Shown here: positions 8,992 through 16,869 of the stretch, one piece after another | How positions within the stretch are numbered: the stretch's first letter is position 1 | Layout: every line of letters starts with the position of its first letter | NCBI GenBank assembly: GCA_028282935.1 | Contig: JANQGU010000357.1 | Span: 1 to 33,635, forward strand | Direction of reading: 5' to 3' | Source of the DNA: Kiloniellales bacterium | Lineage (GTDB): Bacteria; Pseudomonadota; Alphaproteobacteria; Kiloniellales; JAKSBE01 | DNA length: 33,635 nt | Position numbers and translations under genes: made by a program | Notes under the pieces: generated by a model | What the model saw: only the letters and a program-made list of their open reading frames with translations | Database searches by the model: none | Told to the model about the DNA's origin: nothing

Positions 8992-9005
8992 CCCCAAAAA
9001 TGGGG
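8992..9005. terminator. Weak hairpin after the RNase D gene
   Basis: CCCC and GGGG pair around AAAAAT, followed by CTCTT, 36 bases after the RNase D stop. This could be a modest terminator before the kdsD operon. The stem is only four pairs. Confidence 0.25.
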
Positions 9006-9150
9006 CTCTTCGGGAACTTCTGCTTTACTTTGATCTGCTATCCAGAACCGCTGAGCCAGAGGTAGCACCGAAAAGTCACACCCGCGATCCCCGCAAAGGC
9101 AATAAATCTGAACATAGCCGCGTACTACGGTTAAAGGACGTCTCGACGCG

Positions 9151-10152
9151 ATGAGCGCTAGCCCACGACCTGCCATGCCTCTCGGCCAGAAGGACATCGA
9201 GGCCGCCCAGCGCACGCTTCGGCTCGAAGCCGATGCGATCTCGGCGCTGAGCGCCGGTCTCGACCAGGTCTTCGTCGAGGCCGTCGACCTGATTTCCCGG
9301 GTCCAGGGGCGCGTCGTGGTGACCGGCATGGGCAAGAGCGGGCACATCGCGCGCAAGATCGCGGCGACCCTCGCCTCGACCGGAACGCCGGCGATCTACG
9401 TCCATCCGGGCGAGGCCAGCCACGGCGACCTCGGCATGCTGACCGTCGAGGATGCGGTGATGGCCCTGTCCAACTCGGGCAACACCGCCGAGCTGTCGGA
9501 CATCATCGCCTTCACCCGCCGCTTCGGCATCTCGCTCGTCGGCATGACCAGCGCGCCGAACAGCACCCTGGCCGAGCAGTCCGACGTCGCCCTGATCCTG
9601 CCCAAGGCCCCGGAAGCCTGCCCCATGGGACTGGCGCCGACCACCTCGACCACGGTCATGCTGGCCCTGGGCGACGCCCTCGCGGTCGCGCTTCTGGAAC
9701 GCCGCGGCTTCACGCCGCAGGACTTTCAGGTCCTCCATCCCGGCGGCAGCCTGGGCAGCAAGCTGGCCCGGGTCAGCGAGCTGATGCAGGGCCGCGACGG
9801 CCTGCCCATCGTCGAAGGTCAGACTCCGGTCGCGGAAGCGATCCTGGTGATGACGCAGAGCTTCGGCTTCCATCGCAGCTTCGGCTGCGTCGGAATCGCG
9901 GACGATGACGGACGCCTGATCGGGATCGTGACCGACGGCGACCTCAGGCGTCACATGAATTCGGGCTTGCTGGATCGGCCTGCGGGGGAGATTATGACTG
10001 CGAGCCCGCAGACAATTCGGCCTCAGGCCTTGGCCGCCGAAGCATTGGGCTTGATGAACGCTAAACAAATCACCAGTCTATTCGTTGTCGAAGACGAGCG
10101 ACCGGTCGGATTCTTGCACATACACGACTGCCTTCGGGCAGGCGTCGGTTGA
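9151..10152 (+). CDS. kdsD: Arabinose-5-phosphate isomerase (KdsD/KpsF/GutQ family)
   Basis: This enzyme converts ribulose 5-phosphate to arabinose 5-phosphate, the first step towards Kdo for LPS. The 333-residue protein has a SIS sugar-isomerase domain in the first half (GMGKSGHIA, HPGEASHGDLGML, LSNSGNTAE). Two CBS domains fill the C-terminal third (roughly residues 205-330, with IVTDGDLRRH ending the first). The ATG at 9151 has AAGGA about 12 bases upstream. An ATG at 9175 is possible but would trim the N-terminus. It heads a run of envelope genes, 13 bases ahead of lptC, which fits a role in LPS rather than capsule or sugar-alcohol use. Confidence 0.93.
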   Translation: MSASPRPAMPLGQKDIEAAQRTLRLEADAISALSAGLDQVFVEAVDLISRVQGRVVVTGMGKSGHIARKIAATLASTGTPAIYVHPGEASHGDLGMLTVEDAVMALSNSGNTAELSDIIAFTRRFGISLVGMTSAPNSTLAEQSDVALILPKAPEACPMGLAPTTSTTVMLALGDALAVALLERRGFTPQDFQVLHPGGSLGSKLARVSELMQGRDGLPIVEGQTPVAEAILVMTQSFGFHRSFGCVGIADDDGRLIGIVTDGDLRRHMNSGLLDRPAGEIMTASPQTIRPQALAAEALGLMNAKQITSLFVVEDERPVGFLHIHDCLRAGVG

Positions 10153-10165
10153 GAAGGACAAGCCG

Positions 10166-10849
10166 ATGGCACCAGGGTCACAGATGACCCAAGGGACTGC
10201 GACGGAATACGCGCTGCGTCGGGAGACGCCGGCCGCGACCGTGCGCCTGCGCCCCGGACGCAGTGCCTATGCCGTTCTCATCGGCGTGCTGAAGACCCTG
10301 CTGCCCAGCTTCGCCATCGGCATGGTGCTGCTGATCTTCGCCTGGCCCCAGATCAACGTCGAGAGCGAGCGCTTCGGCATCGACATCGGCGTAACGGAGC
10401 TGGCCGCGGACTACGCCGACAGCCTGTCGATGCTCAACGCACGCTTCGACGGCGTCGACGCGGAAGGACGGCCCTTCTCGCTGTCGGCGGACGAAGCCTC
10501 GCAGCCCTCGAGCGTGAACGAGATCGTCGATCTCTCGCTGCCGAAGGGCGACATCACGCTCAACGACGGGACCTGGCTCGCGCTGACCGCCAAGACCGGC
10601 AAGTACGACCGCCAGGGCAACACGCTTGACCTGGCCGGCGCGGTCAGCCTGTTCCACGACCAGGGCTTCGAGCTGCAGACCGCGACCGCAGCCGTCGACC
10701 TGGAGGCCGGCCGCGCGGAAGGTTCGGATCCGGTGAAGGGTCATGGGCCTTTCGGTCGGCTTCGCTCGGAAGGGTTCCGCGTCGAGGACAACGGCGACAC
10801 GATCGTCTTCACCGGGCGTAGCCGGATGATCCTCCCACCCAGCCGATAG
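10166..10849 (+). CDS. lptC: LPS export protein LptC
   Basis: The 227-residue bitopic inner-membrane protein is anchored by one N-terminal segment (about residues 36-60, YAVLIGVLKTLLPSFAIGMV and onward). Its periplasmic beta-jellyroll domain receives LPS from LptB2FG and passes it to LptA. Weakly conserved family features include FSLSADEA and LSGAV-like LAGAVSLFH. The ATG at 10166 has AAGGA eight bases upstream. An earlier in-frame start overlapping kdsD lacks this. Its place directly before lptA and lptB supports the call. Confidence 0.88.
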   Translation: MAPGSQMTQGTATEYALRRETPAATVRLRPGRSAYAVLIGVLKTLLPSFAIGMVLLIFAWPQINVESERFGIDIGVTELAADYADSLSMLNARFDGVDAEGRPFSLSADEASQPSSVNEIVDLSLPKGDITLNDGTWLALTAKTGKYDRQGNTLDLAGAVSLFHDQGFELQTATAAVDLEAGRAEGSDPVKGHGPFGRLRSEGFRVEDNGDTIVFTGRSRMILPPSR

Positions 10850-10860
10850 GAATTCCTGAG

Positions 10861-11697
10861 GTGAAACCACGCCTGCCAGCCCTGCGGCGACTCGCCGCGC
10901 TTGCGCTGGCGACGGCGTTGCTGCCGAGCGGCCTCTCCGCGCAAGGCCTGCTTGGCGCCGGGCAGGACAAGATGCCCCTGGAGATCAACGCCGACCAGGG
11001 CATCGAATGGCGCCGGGATCAGAACACCTACGTGGCCAGCGGCAACGCCCACGCGAGCCGCGGCGACTTCGACCTCTTCGCCGACGAGCTGACCGCGCAC
11101 TACCGCGACGCCCCCGACGGCAGCAGCGAGATCTACAAGATCACGGCCAACGGCAACGTCCGCATCGTCTCGCCCAACGAGCAGGCGCAAGGCGACCGGG
11201 GCGCCTACGACGTCGACAACGGGGTCGTGGTCCTGCTCGGCAAGAACCTCCGCCTGACCACGCCGGAGGAGGTGATCACGGCCCGCGACAGCCTGGAGTA
11301 CTGGGAACAGAAGCAGATGGCGGTGGCGCGGGGCGAGGCCCTGGCCAGGCGCGAGGACCGGCGGATCAGCGCCGACGTCCTGGCCGCGCACTTCCAGCCG
11401 GGCAGCGGCGAGTCCCTCGAGCTGCAGCGCATCGAGGCCTACGGCAACGTCGAGGTCGAGACCGACCAGGAGTTCGCACGCGGCAACCGCGGCACCTATT
11501 TCGCCGACACCGAGCTGGCGACCCTGCAGGGCGCGGTCAAGATCACCCGGGGCGAGAACCAGATGAACGGCGACTATGCCGAGGTCGACCTGGCGACCGG
11601 CGTGAGCCGCCTCTTGAGCAGCGGCTCCGGGGTCAAGGGCATGATCCTGCCGAAGGACACGACGGGGGACTCCGACACCGCCCCGACGGTGCAATGA
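10861..11697 (+). CDS. lptA: Periplasmic LPS-binding protein LptA (OstA family)
   Basis: This GTG-initiated protein of 278 residues has a signal peptide cleaved near SGLSA (residue 27). Mature LptA forms the periplasmic bridge carrying LPS between LptC and LptD. The typical beginning of the OstA domain is visible (PLEINADQGIEWRRDQNTYVASGNA). The beta-strand pattern GNVRIVSPNEQAQGDRG...VVVLLGKN then repeats in the second half as GNVEVETDQEFARGNRG...LATLQGAV. At 278 residues it is longer than the roughly 185 of E. coli LptA, as is common in alphaproteobacteria. AGGA lies nine bases before the start. Its stop overlaps the lptB start by ATGA. Confidence 0.92.
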   Translation: MKPRLPALRRLAALALATALLPSGLSAQGLLGAGQDKMPLEINADQGIEWRRDQNTYVASGNAHASRGDFDLFADELTAHYRDAPDGSSEIYKITANGNVRIVSPNEQAQGDRGAYDVDNGVVVLLGKNLRLTTPEEVITARDSLEYWEQKQMAVARGEALARREDRRISADVLAAHFQPGSGESLELQRIEAYGNVEVETDQEFARGNRGTYFADTELATLQGAVKITRGENQMNGDYAEVDLATGVSRLLSSGSGVKGMILPKDTTGDSDTAPTVQ

Positions 11698-12470
11698 ACG
11701 AGCCTCAGCAGTTCAAGTCCGGGTCGGTGACGCGTCTGGTCGCGGACAACTCCGGGCTCATGGCGGTCAACCTGACCAAGAGCTTCAAGAAGCGGCCGGT
11801 CCTGCGCGGCGTCTCCATTGCCGTCCAGCGCGGCGAGGCGGTCGGGCTGCTCGGACCCAACGGCGCAGGCAAGACCACCTGCTTCTACATCATCACCGGG
11901 CTGCTGGCCGCCGACAACGGCTGGATCATGCTGGACGGCCACGACATCACCGAGCTGCCGATGTACCGCCGCGCCCGGCTGGGCGTCGGCTACCTGCCCC
12001 AGGAGGCCTCGATCTTCCGCGGGCTGACGGTCGAGCAGAACATCCGCAGCATCCTCGAGGTGGTCGAGCCGGGGCGGCGCGAGCGCGAGGTCATGCTCGA
12101 GAACCTGCTCAACGAGTTCGGCATCACCCATATCCGCAGCACCCCCGCGGTCGCGCTCTCCGGCGGCGAGCGAAGGCGCGCCGAGATCGCGCGCGCGCTG
12201 GCCTCCCGGCCGAGCTTCGTCCTGCTGGACGAGCCCCTCGCGGGCATCGACCCCATCGCCGTGGCCGATATCCGCGACCTGGTCTCCCACCTCAAGGACC
12301 GTGGCATCGGTGTCCTTATTACCGACCACAACGTGCAGGAGACCCTGAAGATCGTCGACCGTGCCTATATCCTGCACGACGGCCACGTTCTCTACGAAGG
12401 ACGACCGGCGGAAATCGTTGCGCATAAGGACGTCAGACGCGTTTACTTGGGCGAAAGATTTAGCCTTTAA
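11694..12470 (+). CDS. lptB: LPS export ABC transporter ATPase LptB
   Basis: The 258-residue cytoplasmic ATPase powers extraction of LPS from the inner membrane with LptF and LptG, which are not in this window. Walker A is GPNGAGKTT (residues 54-62). The signature is LSGGERRRAEIARAL, and the Walker B region is FVLLDEPLAGIDP. The switch histidine follows in ITDHNVQETL, typical of LptB. The ATG overlaps the lptA stop as ATGA, which suggests translational coupling. This gives an N-terminal extension of about 20 residues over E. coli LptB. The ATG at 11760 would remove it, but neither start has a clear ribosome site. Confidence 0.95.
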   Translation: MNEPQQFKSGSVTRLVADNSGLMAVNLTKSFKKRPVLRGVSIAVQRGEAVGLLGPNGAGKTTCFYIITGLLAADNGWIMLDGHDITELPMYRRARLGVGYLPQEASIFRGLTVEQNIRSILEVVEPGRREREVMLENLLNEFGITHIRSTPAVALSGGERRRAEIARALASRPSFVLLDEPLAGIDPIAVADIRDLVSHLKDRGIGVLITDHNVQETLKIVDRAYILHDGHVLYEGRPAEIVAHKDVRRVYLGERFSL

Positions 12471-12481
12471 GGCTCGCCGCC

Positions 12482-14008
12482 ATGGCGTTGACCCAGCGCT
12501 TAGAACTCCGTCAGTCACAAAGCCTCGTGATGACGCCGCAGCTGCAGCAGGCGATCAAGCTGCTGCAGTTGTCGAACATCGAGCTCAGCGAGTTCGTGGA
12601 GGCGGAGCTCGAGACGAATCCGCTCCTGGACAGCGAGGAGCGCCGGGCGAGCGAGGCCGAGGAGCCCATCGCCGAGGAGCGGACGCTGTCGGAGGATCGC
12701 GGCACGGCCCCCGCCGAGGACGCTACGCCCGCCGGGGACAGCGCCAGCCTGACCGGCTCCGACCAGATTCCGGGAGACGCCGACGCGCCGCTCGACACCG
12801 ATCCCGGGGACCTCTACGACCAGGGCCCCGGCGACGGCTACCTCAACGCCACGCCGGGCGGCTCCGGATCCGGCGCCAACGGCTTCGACGAGCTGCCTTC
12901 GCTGGAGCAGCGGCTCAGCGAGACGGTGACCCTGCGCCAGCATCTGCTCGACCAGCTCGCGGTGGAGCTCTCGGAGCCGGTGGACCGCCTGATCGGCGTC
13001 CATCTGATCGACATGCTCGACGAGGCCGGCTACCTCTCCGGCTCCCTGCCGGAGCTGGCCGGGCTCCTCGGCTGCCCCGAGGGCCGGGTCGAGGCCGTGC
13101 TCTCGATCCTGCAAGGATTCGATCCAGCCGGCATCTTCGCCCGCGACCTGCGGGAGTGCCTGGCCATCCAGCTCGCCGAGCGCGACCGCTTCGACCCGGC
13201 CATGCAGGCCCTGGTGGACAACCTGGACCTGCTTGCCCGCCACGAGCTGCCGCGCCTGATGAAGCTCTGCGGCGTCGACGCCGAGGACATGGCCGACATG
13301 ATCGCCGAGATCCGCCAGCTCGACCCCAAGCCGGCGCAGGCCTTCGACCACGAGGCGGCGGAGACGGTCATCCCAGACATCCTGCTCTTCGCCAAGCCCG
13401 ACGGCGGCTGGCGCATCGAGCTGAACCCCGAGACTTTGCCCCGGGTCCTGGTCAACCGCAGCTATCACGCGCAGGTCCAGGCCAAGACCCGGACCCGCCG
13501 GGAACGCGAGTACCTGGCCGAGCGCCTGCAGCAGGCGAACTGGCTGGTCAAGGCGCTGCACCAGCGTGCGACGACCATCCTGAAGGTCGCGACCGAGATC
13601 GTCCGCCAGCAGTCCGGCTTCTTCCAGCACGGGGTCGAGCACCTGCGGCCCCTGACCCTGCGCGACATCGCCGAGAAGGTCGAACTGCACGAATCCACGG
13701 TCAGCCGCGTGACCTCCAACAAGTACATGGCGACGCCGCGCGGGACCTTCGAATTGAAGTACTTCTTCACCGCCGCGATCGCCGGGCTGGGCCGGGAAAG
13801 CCACTCCGCCGAAGCGGTCCGGCACCGGATCCGGGTGCTGATCGACCAGGAGTCCCCCGACCAGATCCTGTCCGACGACACCATCGTGGCGGTCCTGCAG
13901 CGCGAAGGCATCGACATCGCCCGTCGGACGGTGGCCAAGTACCGCGAGGCCCTGCGCATTCCGTCGTCGGTGCAGCGCCGTCGGGAGAAGCGATCCTTGA
14001 AAAAATGA
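12482..14008 (+). CDS. rpoN: RNA polymerase sigma-54 factor
   Basis: This 508-residue alternative sigma factor directs transcription from -24/-12 promoters with AAA+ activators such as NtrC. The glutamine/leucine-rich region I is clear (LRQSQSLVMTPQLQQAIKLL and on). An acidic linker (about residues 50-135) and the core-binding domain follow. The helix-turn-helix is LRDIAEKVELHESTVSRV. The RpoN box ARRTVAKYRE lies at 480-489, so the protein is complete. It begins 11 bases after lptB with AAGG upstream. The location between lptB and hpf/ptsN is standard in proteobacteria. Confidence 0.97.
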   Translation: MALTQRLELRQSQSLVMTPQLQQAIKLLQLSNIELSEFVEAELETNPLLDSEERRASEAEEPIAEERTLSEDRGTAPAEDATPAGDSASLTGSDQIPGDADAPLDTDPGDLYDQGPGDGYLNATPGGSGSGANGFDELPSLEQRLSETVTLRQHLLDQLAVELSEPVDRLIGVHLIDMLDEAGYLSGSLPELAGLLGCPEGRVEAVLSILQGFDPAGIFARDLRECLAIQLAERDRFDPAMQALVDNLDLLARHELPRLMKLCGVDAEDMADMIAEIRQLDPKPAQAFDHEAAETVIPDILLFAKPDGGWRIELNPETLPRVLVNRSYHAQVQAKTRTRREREYLAERLQQANWLVKALHQRATTILKVATEIVRQQSGFFQHGVEHLRPLTLRDIAEKVELHESTVSRVTSNKYMATPRGTFELKYFFTAAIAGLGRESHSAEAVRHRIRVLIDQESPDQILSDDTIVAVLQREGIDIARRTVAKYREALRIPSSVQRRREKRSLKK

Positions 14009-14059
14009 CGCCTGTGCTTGTCTCTCACGGGCCGGTTGTGCTGACATCGTCGGCACGTA

Positions 14060-14088
14060 TTGACACTACCCTTTGCCATCCCTAAGGT
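14060..14088 (+). promoter_or_regulatory. Possible internal promoter for hpf-ptsN
   Basis: TTGACA at 14060-14065 is followed after exactly 17 bases by TAAGGT at 14083-14088. That -10 hexamer keeps the important first, second and last bases. It lies in the 152-base gap between rpoN and hpf, where a separate stationary-phase or growth-linked start for hpf would be useful. Confidence 0.45.
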
Positions 14089-14160
14089 CCGCGCCGCGCG
14101 AGGCGGGGCCCGAAACGAAAGCTTGGCTCACGAGCCTGCGCAAACCCGGATTGTCCGCTG

Positions 14161-14745
14161 ATGCAACTGTCCGTTCAGGGCCGGCAGATCGACGTCAGTG
14201 ATGCTTTTCGCAATCACGTCGAGGACGCCCTTGGTACCATCTTCAACAAGTACTTCGGCGATGCGATCGAGGCCAGCGTGACCCTGTCGCGCGAAGCGCA
14301 TCTCCTCAAGGCGGTGGTCACGGCCCACGTCGGCCGGAACATCCAACTGACCGCCCAGGGGGAGGCCGAGGCACCCTACACCGCCTTCGACATGGCAGCC
14401 GACCGCCTGTCGAAGCGCCTGCGGCGCCACAAGCGGCGCCTGCGGGACCACCACAAGGCCGAATCCGGGCTGGAAAGCATACCGGCGCAGCAATACATAT
14501 TGGCGGGGACTGCGGCCGAGAACGAAGAAGACGTCCAAGCCGACGGCGGACAGCCGGCGGTGGTAGCGGAAATGACGACGGAAATTCCGACCCTGACGGT
14601 CGGCGAGGCCGTGATGCGAATGGATTTGGCAGAGCTTCCGGCGATGATGTTCAGGAACAAGGCCCATGGCGGCCTAAACATGGTCTACCGCCGCCCGGAC
14701 GGGAATATCGGCTGGGTGGATCCGCGCGGAAATCAAAGCGAATAG
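14161..14745 (+). CDS. hpf: Long ribosome hibernation promoting factor (S30AE family)
   Basis: The 194-residue protein is a long-form HPF. The N-terminal S30AE domain (residues 1-100, MQLSVQGRQIDVSDAFRNHV through the basic KRLRRHKRRLRDHH) binds the 30S decoding centre. After a flexible linker, the C-terminal dimerisation domain (about 135-190, MDLAELPAMMFRNKAHGG and VDPRG) lets two ribosomes pair as 100S dimers. Its position between rpoN and ptsN matches the usual rpoN cluster. The ATG at 14161 begins exactly where family members start, though no strong ribosome site is seen. Confidence 0.94.
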   Translation: MQLSVQGRQIDVSDAFRNHVEDALGTIFNKYFGDAIEASVTLSREAHLLKAVVTAHVGRNIQLTAQGEAEAPYTAFDMAADRLSKRLRRHKRRLRDHHKAESGLESIPAQQYILAGTAAENEEDVQADGGQPAVVAEMTTEIPTLTVGEAVMRMDLAELPAMMFRNKAHGGLNMVYRRPDGNIGWVDPRGNQSE

Positions 14746-14767
14746 TATCGATTCTCGGGGCTTGAAA

Positions 14768-15232
14768 ATGGATATTGCTGAACTGATCAGCTCAGAGGAA
14801 ATTGTTCCTAGCCTCCGTGTCGGCAGCAAGAAGCAGGCGCTGCAGGAGCTCTCCAGGCGCGCCGCCGAGCTGACCGGCCAGCCGGAGCGGGCGATCTTCG
14901 AGGTGCTGATCCAACGCGAACGGCTCGGCACGACGGGAGTCGGCCAGGGGATCGCGATCCCGCACGGCAAGCTGCCGGAACTCGACCGTCTCTACGCGCT
15001 TTTCGCCCGCCTCGAGACACCGGTCGACTTCGACGCGATCGACGAGCAGCCGGTCGACCTGATCTGCCTGCTCCTGGCACCGGAGACCGCCGGTGCGGAC
15101 CACCTCAAGGCCCTGGCACAGGTGTCGCGCCTCCTGCGCAACAAAGCGATTTGTGAGAAGATTCGGGGCAGCGACGGCCCCGATGCGATCTACGCCCTGC
15201 TTTCGGAACCCACCGCCAGCCACGCCGCCTGA
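14768..15232 (+). CDS. ptsN: Nitrogen-regulatory PTS protein EIIA-Ntr
   Basis: The 154-residue EIIA of the nitrogen PTS is phosphorylated on a histidine through EI-Ntr and NPr. It regulates potassium, nitrogen and envelope functions rather than importing sugar. The phospho-acceptor lies in IAIPHGKL (His66), and LRVGSKKQALQELSRRAA and LICLLLAPE are family segments. The ATG at 14768 is chosen. A TTG two codons earlier is in frame but unnecessary. It is the last plus-strand gene of the cluster, followed by a strong stem-loop. Confidence 0.94.
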   Translation: MDIAELISSEEIVPSLRVGSKKQALQELSRRAAELTGQPERAIFEVLIQRERLGTTGVGQGIAIPHGKLPELDRLYALFARLETPVDFDAIDEQPVDLICLLLAPETAGADHLKALAQVSRLLRNKAICEKIRGSDGPDAIYALLSEPTASHAA

Positions 15233-15263
15233 GCCCGCGAGGGCTCCGACCGCCGCCAGGCCA

Positions 15264-15302
15264 GCGCCACGCCCAGCTTGCGCGGCCGAAGGGGCGTGGC
15301 GC
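15264..15302. terminator. Strong stem-loop between convergent ptsN and the hsp20-DUF1150 operon
   Basis: GCGCCACGCCC at 15264-15274 and GGGCGTGGCGC at 15292-15302 are a perfect 11-bp inverted repeat with a 17-base loop. It lies in the 73-base gap between two converging genes, so it can serve both. No T run follows on either strand. Confidence 0.65.
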
Positions 15303-15305
15303 CGA

Positions 15306-15521
15306 TCAATGGACGCTGAGCGGCTCCATGTCGTTCTGCTTGACCGCCGCAAAGGCGGCTTCGCGGCTGGGCAGGACCGCAAGCTCGGCGCCGTCCGCCG
15401 CATGGACGGCGAAGACCTGCTGGCCGTCGATCGTCTTCGGCTTGATGTAGGCGATGTCGTGCACACCCAGGGCCGCGAGGTCCTGAGTGGTGATCTGGCG
15501 GATCTGCACGGTCGTGTTCAT
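15306..15521 (-). CDS. DUF1150 family small protein
   Basis: The 71-residue protein of the DUF1150 family is restricted largely to alphaproteobacteria. It contains the typical core LAALGVHDIAYIKPK and ends with a short region after LAVLPSREAAFAAV. Its function is unknown. In several alphaproteobacteria the family is found next to small heat-shock proteins, as here (103 bases after hsp20, same strand), so a role in heat or protein stress is a reasonable inference. The ATG at 15521 has GGAGG at good spacing. The longer frame from 15599 has no such site. Confidence 0.85.
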   Translation of the reverse strand: MNTTVQIRQITTQDLAALGVHDIAYIKPKTIDGQQVFAVHAADGAELAVLPSREAAFAAVKQNDMEPLSVH

Positions 15522-15624
15522 GATCTGTCTGCCTCCTTGAAACGGACGCGACCCCTGGCGCGTGGCGGTGCCGGGCGAAGCTCGGTCCGAGGGCTTCATC
15601 CTTAGAGCTTAGGACATAGTCCAA

Positions 15625-16098
15625 TCAGCCGGAGTTACTTTTGCCACCTTTGCGATTGACCGGCTGGGCCGTCACGCTCCGGCCGTCGCCACCGGTCTTG
15701 ATCGCGACCTGGCGGACCTTGGGCTCGACGATCGGCTGTTCGAGATCGATGTGCAGCAATCCGTTGTCCAGACGGGCATCGACGACCTCGATCCCCTCGG
15801 CCAGGACGAAGCTGCGCTGGAACTGCCGGGCGGCGATGCCGCGATGCAGAAAGACCCGGTCCTTGTCGTCGACCTGGCGGCCGCGGATCACCAACTGGCT
15901 GTCTTCTACCAGGACTTGCAGCTCGTCGCCGGAGAAACCGGCGACCGCGAGCGTGATCCGCAGATGGCTGCTGCCGATCTGCTCGACGTTGTACGGCGGA
16001 TAGCCGTCGCTGGACGCCTTGGCGACCCGGTCCAGCGTCCTTTCGAAATGATCGAAGCCCAGGAGCAAGGGGCTGTCGAAAAGGGAGAGGCGACTCAT
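15625..16098 (-). CDS. Hsp20/IbpA-type small heat-shock protein
   Basis: The 157-residue alpha-crystallin-type chaperone binds unfolding proteins independently of ATP. The N-terminal arm (FDSPLLLGFDHFERTLDRV) resembles IbpA. The alpha-crystallin domain spans about residues 35-135, with YNVEQIGSSHLRITLAVAGF, then RGIAARQFQRSFVLAEGIEV, and the conserved DARLDNGLLHIDL. The start at 16098 has GAGGAGGA nine bases upstream. A competing ATG inside the leader ends after three codons. The leader and promoter show heat-shock-like features, described separately. Probably an operon with the DUF1150 gene. Confidence 0.93.
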   Translation of the reverse strand: MSRLSLFDSPLLLGFDHFERTLDRVAKASSDGYPPYNVEQIGSSHLRITLAVAGFSGDELQVLVEDSQLVIRGRQVDDKDRVFLHRGIAARQFQRSFVLAEGIEVVDARLDNGLLHIDLEQPIVEPKVRQVAIKTGGDGRSVTAQPVNRKGGKSNSG

Positions 16099-16130
16099 CT
16101 GCGCATGTCCTCCTCAGGATTGCGAGCAAG
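16099..16130 (-). promoter_or_regulatory. Candidate ROSE-like RNA thermometer at the hsp20 ribosome site
   Basis: Read on the minus strand, UCCU (16116-16119) can pair with AGGA at the 3' end of the Shine-Dalgarno run GAGGAGGA (16108-16115), hiding part of it in a small hairpin. Just upstream is UUGCU (16125-16129), the pentamer found near the ribosome site in ROSE elements of alphaproteobacterial small heat-shock genes. A predicted leader of roughly 100 bases would match the ROSE size. This is pattern matching only. Confidence 0.4.
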
Positions 16131-16212
16131 GGCTGCGTCCACGAAAGAACTCCCGGCCCGAAGCGGCGCCCGGAGCTCGCGGCCCGCCGAAGCGGCGCCG
16201 CAGACAAGGCTT

Positions 16213-16241
16213 ATTTGGTGAGCCGGGCCGCCGCGGTCAAC
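16213..16241 (-). promoter_or_regulatory. Possible heat-shock-type promoter of hsp20
   Basis: On the minus strand GTTGAC (16236-16241) is followed after 17 bases by CCAAAT (16213-16218). This resembles the alphaproteobacterial RpoH pattern (CTTG-containing -35 and CCATAT-like -10), but with mismatches. It would give a leader of about 105-110 bases. The rest of the gap up to 16400 is GC-rich without a recognisable gene. Confidence 0.35.
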
Positions 16242-16456
16242 TCCCGGCTCCCGAAGAGCGCCGGCCACGGTCATCCAATAGACTGATTTAGAGACGTTTT
16301 CGAGCCAGGGCCGCGCCGCCCGCCGGTCGCCCCTTCCGCACGCCCCGGTCGGCCATTGGAGCGCCCAAATTCAACCGAGTCGGGCGGAATCGTGTCCCAG
16401 GCGTGACATTGCTGTAACATACCCCCGGACGGCCCCGCGCCCCCTGCCCTGGCAAG

Positions 16457-16530
16457 GTTCTGTTAAGAGTTGGCGGTGTCTCCTGAACCCACGCGGAAAC
16501 GCGCAATAGCAGAGGTTCTGGAGCTTTTTT
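16457..16530 (+). terminator. Intrinsic terminator with a possible competing arm (sRNA end or attenuator)
   Basis: CTCCTGAACC at 16480-16489 pairs with GGTTCTGGAG at 16514-16523 (nine pairs and one T-T mismatch). The loop holds a second hairpin, CGCG-GAAA-CGCG (16492-16503). The stem is followed at once by C and six T at 16525-16530, the classic intrinsic terminator pattern. Upstream, GGTTCTG at 16457-16463 repeats the 3' arm. Its GGTTC can pair with GAACC at 16485-16489 and would disrupt the terminator. No plus-strand gene lies between ptsN and here, so the transcript being ended must be a small RNA or the leader of the downstream genes. Confidence 0.6.
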
Positions 16531-16546
16531 GGGGACAAGACCAGAA

Positions 16547-16744
16547 ATGATCGGGCGCAAGAAGAAAGTCTTTAAGATCTACCAGTCACGCATCGTCGTT
16601 TGGGCCGGGCAGGTCAGGCAGGGCTTGGGCCGTGAGCTCCACGCCCTGCAGGTGAGCCATCAGGACGCGGCTTTCCTGGCGACGACCAAGGGGGACGCCT
16701 ACCAGCACCTCATGGTTCGCGACCCGCTTGCCATTAGAGCTTGA
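16547..16744 (+). CDS. Hypothetical 65-residue protein
   Basis: I do not recognise a family. The product starts MIGRKKKVFKIYQSRIVVW and is basic at the N-terminus, with no signal peptide or membrane segment. Over 80 percent of its codons end in G or C, as in the surrounding genes, which supports real coding. GGGGAC lies about ten bases upstream of the ATG, immediately after the T run of the terminator. The gene precedes the DUF2336 gene by 125 bases on the same strand. An opposing frame at 16586-16783 is the main alternative. Confidence 0.45.
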   Translation: MIGRKKKVFKIYQSRIVVWAGQVRQGLGRELHALQVSHQDAAFLATTKGDAYQHLMVRDPLAIRA

Positions 16745-16869
16745 AACCAGAGGATTTTTGACGAAGGGGGGCGTTCGTGACATTGCAGCCCGGCCAGGTA
16801 TTCAGGGCGCGGCATGGCAACGAACACTTAACTCGACAAATCTAGACTGCATTTTGCGGAAAGCGAGCC

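Noticed and set aside
14051-14065. Sigma-54 -24/-12 promoter before hpf (CGGCACG followed by TTGAC)
   Set aside because: The distance between the two elements is two bases too short and the GC of the -12 element is missing. A sigma-70-type pair fits better.
16586-16783. 65-codon minus-strand ORF overlapping the small plus-strand ORF
   Set aside because: No better ribosome site. The plus-strand frame has the stronger third-position bias and sits in line with the DUF2336 gene.
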